Position numbers and translations under genes: made by a program. Below the pieces are notes generated by a model. That model ran no database searches. It saw nothing but the letters and a program-made list of their open reading frames with translations, and was not told where the DNA came from. Positions 5,284-7,586 of a DNA stretch of 7,586 nucleotides are shown here, in pieces; the stretch's first letter is position 1, and every line of letters begins with the position of its first letter. Source of the DNA: an uncultured Collinsella sp. (lineage in GTDB: Bacteria; Actinomycetota; Coriobacteriia; Coriobacteriales; Coriobacteriaceae). The stretch spans positions 1 to 7,586 of the forward strand of contig CAUDCB010000088.1 of NCBI GenBank assembly GCA_958447915.1, given 5' to 3'.

Positions 5284-6900
5284 TTAGTCATCCGACCCTT
5301 CGTCCATGATTCCCAGATCATCGAGTGCATCCTTTGCCGCCAATTCCATGGCAGGACCGATCAAGTCGATCAGATCGGTCGCAATAACACTCTTCTCACC
5401 ATACTCCGTCGCCGCGGCAAAACCCGCGTAACTGTGAAGCGCAACGGCATACGAATACAGTAGCTCCCAGCGATCCATCTCATCACGCATGGTAGCCAGT
5501 GTGCCAGCCAAAATGCCCGCAAGAACATCGCCCGAGCCGGCAGTCGCCAACGACGCCGGACCCGAGAGCGGCAAAAGCACACGCTCAACGCCACAGATAG
5601 CCGTCGTCGGACCCTTGGCAATAACCACGAGATTGTCGGAGCCAGCAGCCCAGACAACCTTCTGCGCGGCCGCGATTGCAGTCCCCAGATCGTTAACCTC
5701 GTCACCGGCAACCAAACGCGAAAGCTCGCGATAGTGCGGCGTCATGACGAGCGGTTGCTCACGGCGGTACATCTCAGGGTTGCTATCGATACCGTCGATA
5801 GCAATCTTAGCAAGGCAGTTGAGCGCATCGGCATCAAGGATCAGCGGCACATCAAGCTCCAACAAGCCCGAAACCACCTGCATGGCACCGGCAGACGTCG
5901 TCATGCCGGGACCGCACAGTACGCAGCTGTACTTCTTTGCAATCTCGCACACGGTCATACGCGCAGCGGCACCAAAAGAGCCGCGGGAATCGGACGGAAT
6001 AGCAAAAACCGGAATCGAGGGAAGCGCCATACGAATAAGATTGGCACACGCATCGGGCGTCGCGACAGCCACATAGCCGGCACCCGCGCGGGCAGCAGAC
6101 TTGGCGGCCATAATGGCAGCGCCAGGATACTGCGCCGAACCGGCAACAATAAGGACGGAACCGCGAGAATATTTATCGATATTCGTGGGCAGCGGAGCAA
6201 AGAAATCCACCAGGTCACCGGGCTCGACTATCTCGGCGGCATGGTCGACATCATCGATGACCTCATCAAGGCGGTCATAGAGGCTACCGCACACCAGATC
6301 ACCGGCGTACTCTGGGCCATCAGCGCTGTAGAGACCAATCTTGGGCGTGATCATCGTAACCGTGCGCTCGGCACGGATGCAGTCGTCGTCGACAACACCG
6401 GTCTCGGCATTCAGACCCGAAGGGACATCGATGGACACCACATGGTCGGCACAGTCGTTAACTGTCGGAATCCAGATGGAGAACGGTGCACGCAAGTCAC
6501 CGTGGAAACCGGTACCAAAAATAGCGTCAACAACAACGTCGGCCTTATCGATCAAAACCTCAAGCTCATCTCGTGAGGGACCGACGCACACATGTACGTC
6601 ACGACCGGCGGTACGGCGGGCAACATGGCGAGCCAGAGCGGCAGGAATCTCATCCGGCTCAACCGGAGACACGATATCTACGTCAACGCCTTTATGACTC
6701 AAGATATCAGCCGCAACCCAGCCGTCACCACCGTTGTTGCCAAAACCGACCAGAACAAGGACGCGATCGGGATTGAGTTTTAGAATTTCACTAGCGGCAA
6801 ACTCACCCGCCAGTTCCATAAGCTCGGCCTTCGAAGTTCCTTCGCGTTCGATAATATCCTCGAGGCGAACGACTTCCTCGGTACTCAAAACCGGTTTCAT
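5284..6900 (-). CDS. nnr: Bifunctional NAD(P)H-hydrate epimerase / dehydratase
   Basis: This enzyme repairs NAD(P)HX, the hydrated damaged form of NAD(P)H. The N-terminal YjeF_N epimerase domain (about 1-225) interconverts the R and S forms; the C-terminal ribokinase-like dehydratase domain (about 228-530) restores NAD(P)H at the cost of ADP or ATP. N-domain motifs are GFGNNGGDG (52-60), VDAIFGTG (124-131) and IDVPSGLN (157-164). C-domain motifs are KYSRGSVLIVAGS (243-255), GPGM (330-333), LDADALN (355-361) and TAGSGDVLAG (453-462), with catalytic D458. The usual TPHPGE segment reads TPHYRE (387-392), a variation near the nucleotide or substrate site. Length (538) is normal for the fused form. 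The ATG directly abuts the acpS stop (TAGATG) and has AGGAG 5 bases upstream, so it is probably translated by coupling. The C-terminus is strongly acidic. Confidence 0.95.
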   Translation of the reverse strand: MKPVLSTEEVVRLEDIIEREGTSKAELMELAGEFAASEILKLNPDRVLVLVGFGNNGGDGWVAADILSHKGVDVDIVSPVEPDEIPAALARHVARRTAGRDVHVCVGPSRDELEVLIDKADVVVDAIFGTGFHGDLRAPFSIWIPTVNDCADHVVSIDVPSGLNAETGVVDDDCIRAERTVTMITPKIGLYSADGPEYAGDLVCGSLYDRLDEVIDDVDHAAEIVEPGDLVDFFAPLPTNIDKYSRGSVLIVAGSAQYPGAAIMAAKSAARAGAGYVAVATPDACANLIRMALPSIPVFAIPSDSRGSFGAAARMTVCEIAKKYSCVLCGPGMTTSAGAMQVVSGLLELDVPLILDADALNCLAKIAIDGIDSNPEMYRREQPLVMTPHYRELSRLVAGDEVNDLGTAIAAAQKVVWAAGSDNLVVIAKGPTTAICGVERVLLPLSGPASLATAGSGDVLAGILAGTLATMRDEMDRWELLYSYAVALHSYAGFAAATEYGEKSVIATDLIDLIGPAMELAAKDALDDLGIMDEGSDD

Positions 6901-7440
6901 CTATGCTCCTAGCGTATCTTGCGAAGCATCGCCCTGGTGCTCCGTCAAAGCTGAATTTTGCAGTTGCTCAAGCTCATCTAAAACCGAGCGAGCCTCTTTA
7001 AATGTTTGTGCAACGCGTTCCTTGGTGCTCACCTTTTCTTCCTTAGGCTTTGGTCGAGCATCCTCGGTGATCGCAATGGCATTGGCTACGGCCAAATCAC
7101 CCGTCAAGGTAATAGAAAGCGCAACTTCAACGACACCCAACTCTTGGGCAATCTCGAGCGCACGACCCGAAAGCACCGCTTTAGGCTTTCCGAGTTTATC
7201 ACGCGTTACCGAGACGTCTTTGCGGCCGACACCCTGACTAAAACCCGTACCAAGAGCCTTGAGAACCGCTTCACGAGAAGCAAAACGGCTCGCATAGTGC
7301 GCCGCAGGACGCGATGAAGCGTCGCAATATGCGCGCTCTTCTTCGGTAAACACACGCCGAGCAAACGACGGCGTCTTTTCAAGGATTGATTTCATGCGGG
7401 AAATCTCGACGATATCAACGCCGATACCAGCTTCAGCCAT
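6901..7440 (-). CDS. acpS: Holo-[acyl-carrier-protein] synthase with a C-terminal extension
   Basis: AcpS moves 4'-phosphopantetheine from CoA to apo-ACP, activating it for fatty acid synthesis. The N-terminal 125 residues form the whole family core: GIGVDIVEI (5-13, Mg ligand D9), FTEEERAYC (31-39), YASRFASREAVLKALGTG (49-66, with Mg ligand E57) and LSITLTGDLAVANAIA (108-123). Two details differ from the norm. The usual LSxSH reads LSITL, so the histidine is Leu. An extra tail of about 55 residues (125-179) is charged, then probably helical or coiled-coil (STKERVAQTFKEARSVLDELEQLQ), with a Gln/Asp/Thr-rich end. I start at ATG 7440 because GGAGG lies 5 bases upstream. An in-frame ATG at 7452 overlaps that Shine-Dalgarno and has none of its own. 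It is the first gene of the operon. Confidence 0.92.
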   Translation of the reverse strand: MAEAGIGVDIVEISRMKSILEKTPSFARRVFTEEERAYCDASSRPAAHYASRFASREAVLKALGTGFSQGVGRKDVSVTRDKLGKPKAVLSGRALEIAQELGVVEVALSITLTGDLAVANAIAITEDARPKPKEEKVSTKERVAQTFKEARSVLDELEQLQNSALTEHQGDASQDTLGA

Positions 7441-7469
7441 GTTCACCTCCATATTGCACAGACTAAGTT

Positions 7470-7499
7470 ATTGTAGCCCGTTAACGGAAGATGCGACAA
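7470..7499 (-). promoter_or_regulatory. Sigma70-type promoter of the acpS-to-tsaD operon
   Basis: Read on the minus strand, TTGTCG (7499-7494) and TACAAT (7475-7470) are separated by 18 bases. The -10 matches the consensus at 5 of 6 positions and the -35 at 4 of 6. Transcription would start near 7463, giving a leader of about 23 bases with the GGAGG ribosome site of acpS. No riboswitch or long leader is visible. As the downstream genes are packed with gaps of 12 bases or less, this may drive all six genes; internal promoters inside coding sequence cannot be excluded. Confidence 0.6.
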
Positions 7500-7548
7500 A
7501 CGAGGGTCATAAAACACAGCGAGTTTGTTAGATCTGGCTTTAAATCAG

Positions 7549-7571
7549 AACCACCCTTAAAAAGGGTGGTT
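7549..7571. terminator. Intrinsic-terminator-like hairpin upstream of the operon
   Basis: AACCACCCTT (7549-7558) pairs perfectly with AAGGGTGGTT (7562-7571) around a 3-base AAA loop. On the minus strand the stem is preceded by an A and followed by CTGATTT; on the plus strand it is followed by TGCTCTT. Both tails are only moderately T-rich. No plus-strand gene lies to its left, so it most likely ends a minus-strand transcript coming from the right of the window, isolating the acpS promoter from it. The rest of 7441-7586 holds only the promoter and no coding region. Confidence 0.65.
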
Positions 7572-7586
7572 TGCTCTTGGGGTATA

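Noticed and set aside
7441..7452. ATG at 7452 as the acpS start
   Set aside because: The GGAGG that serves ATG 7440 lies within this proposed start region, and no Shine-Dalgarno precedes 7452.

Overview
The window looks like chromosomal DNA from a GC-rich actinobacterium, most likely of class Coriobacteriia (Collinsella-like). This assignment is an inference. It rests on the G+C-rich coding sequence, the gene order alr, tsaE, tsaB, rimI, tsaD that is familiar from Actinobacteria (mycobacteria have alr-tsaE-tsaB-rimI-tsaD as separate adjacent genes), and the fusion of the last three into one protein. No ribosomal RNA or other decisive marker is present.

About 90% of the window (617-7440) is one tight operon on the minus strand, read from right to left. 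It is acpS (holo-ACP synthase), nnr (bifunctional NAD(P)HX epimerase/dehydratase), alr (alanine racemase), a family 4 uracil-DNA glycosylase, tsaE, and a single large gene encoding TsaB, RimI and TsaD in one chain. Gaps between genes run from 12 bases down to an overlap of 14. Most starts have a clear Shine-Dalgarno sequence inside or next to the upstream stop codon, so translational coupling is likely. A sigma70-type promoter (-35 TTGTCG, -10 TACAAT, 18-base spacer) lies just upstream of acpS. An intrinsic hairpin near the right edge separates the operon from whatever lies beyond. The genes are housekeeping: carrier-protein activation, nucleotide cofactor repair, D-alanine for the cell wall, uracil repair, and the t6A37 tRNA modification machinery. 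All three proteins of the bacterial threonylcarbamoyl-transferase complex (TsaB, TsaD, TsaE) are here, two of them fused. TsaC/Sua5, which makes the threonylcarbamoyl-AMP substrate, is not in the window.

The left 616 bases are accessory in character. A small plus-strand gene (148-423, GTG start) encodes a Phd/YefM-type antitoxin. The expected toxin reading frame opens at 407, but after a few codons it runs into a 155-bp imperfect palindromic element (450-604) instead of a toxin. Half of a second, inverted copy of the same element forms the left edge of the window (1 to about 64). The two copies share a perfect 47-bp inverted repeat (1-47 and 481-527) that brackets the antitoxin. This repeat-bracketed, apparently orphaned antitoxin and the TsaB-RimI-TsaD fusion are the two most interesting things seen.
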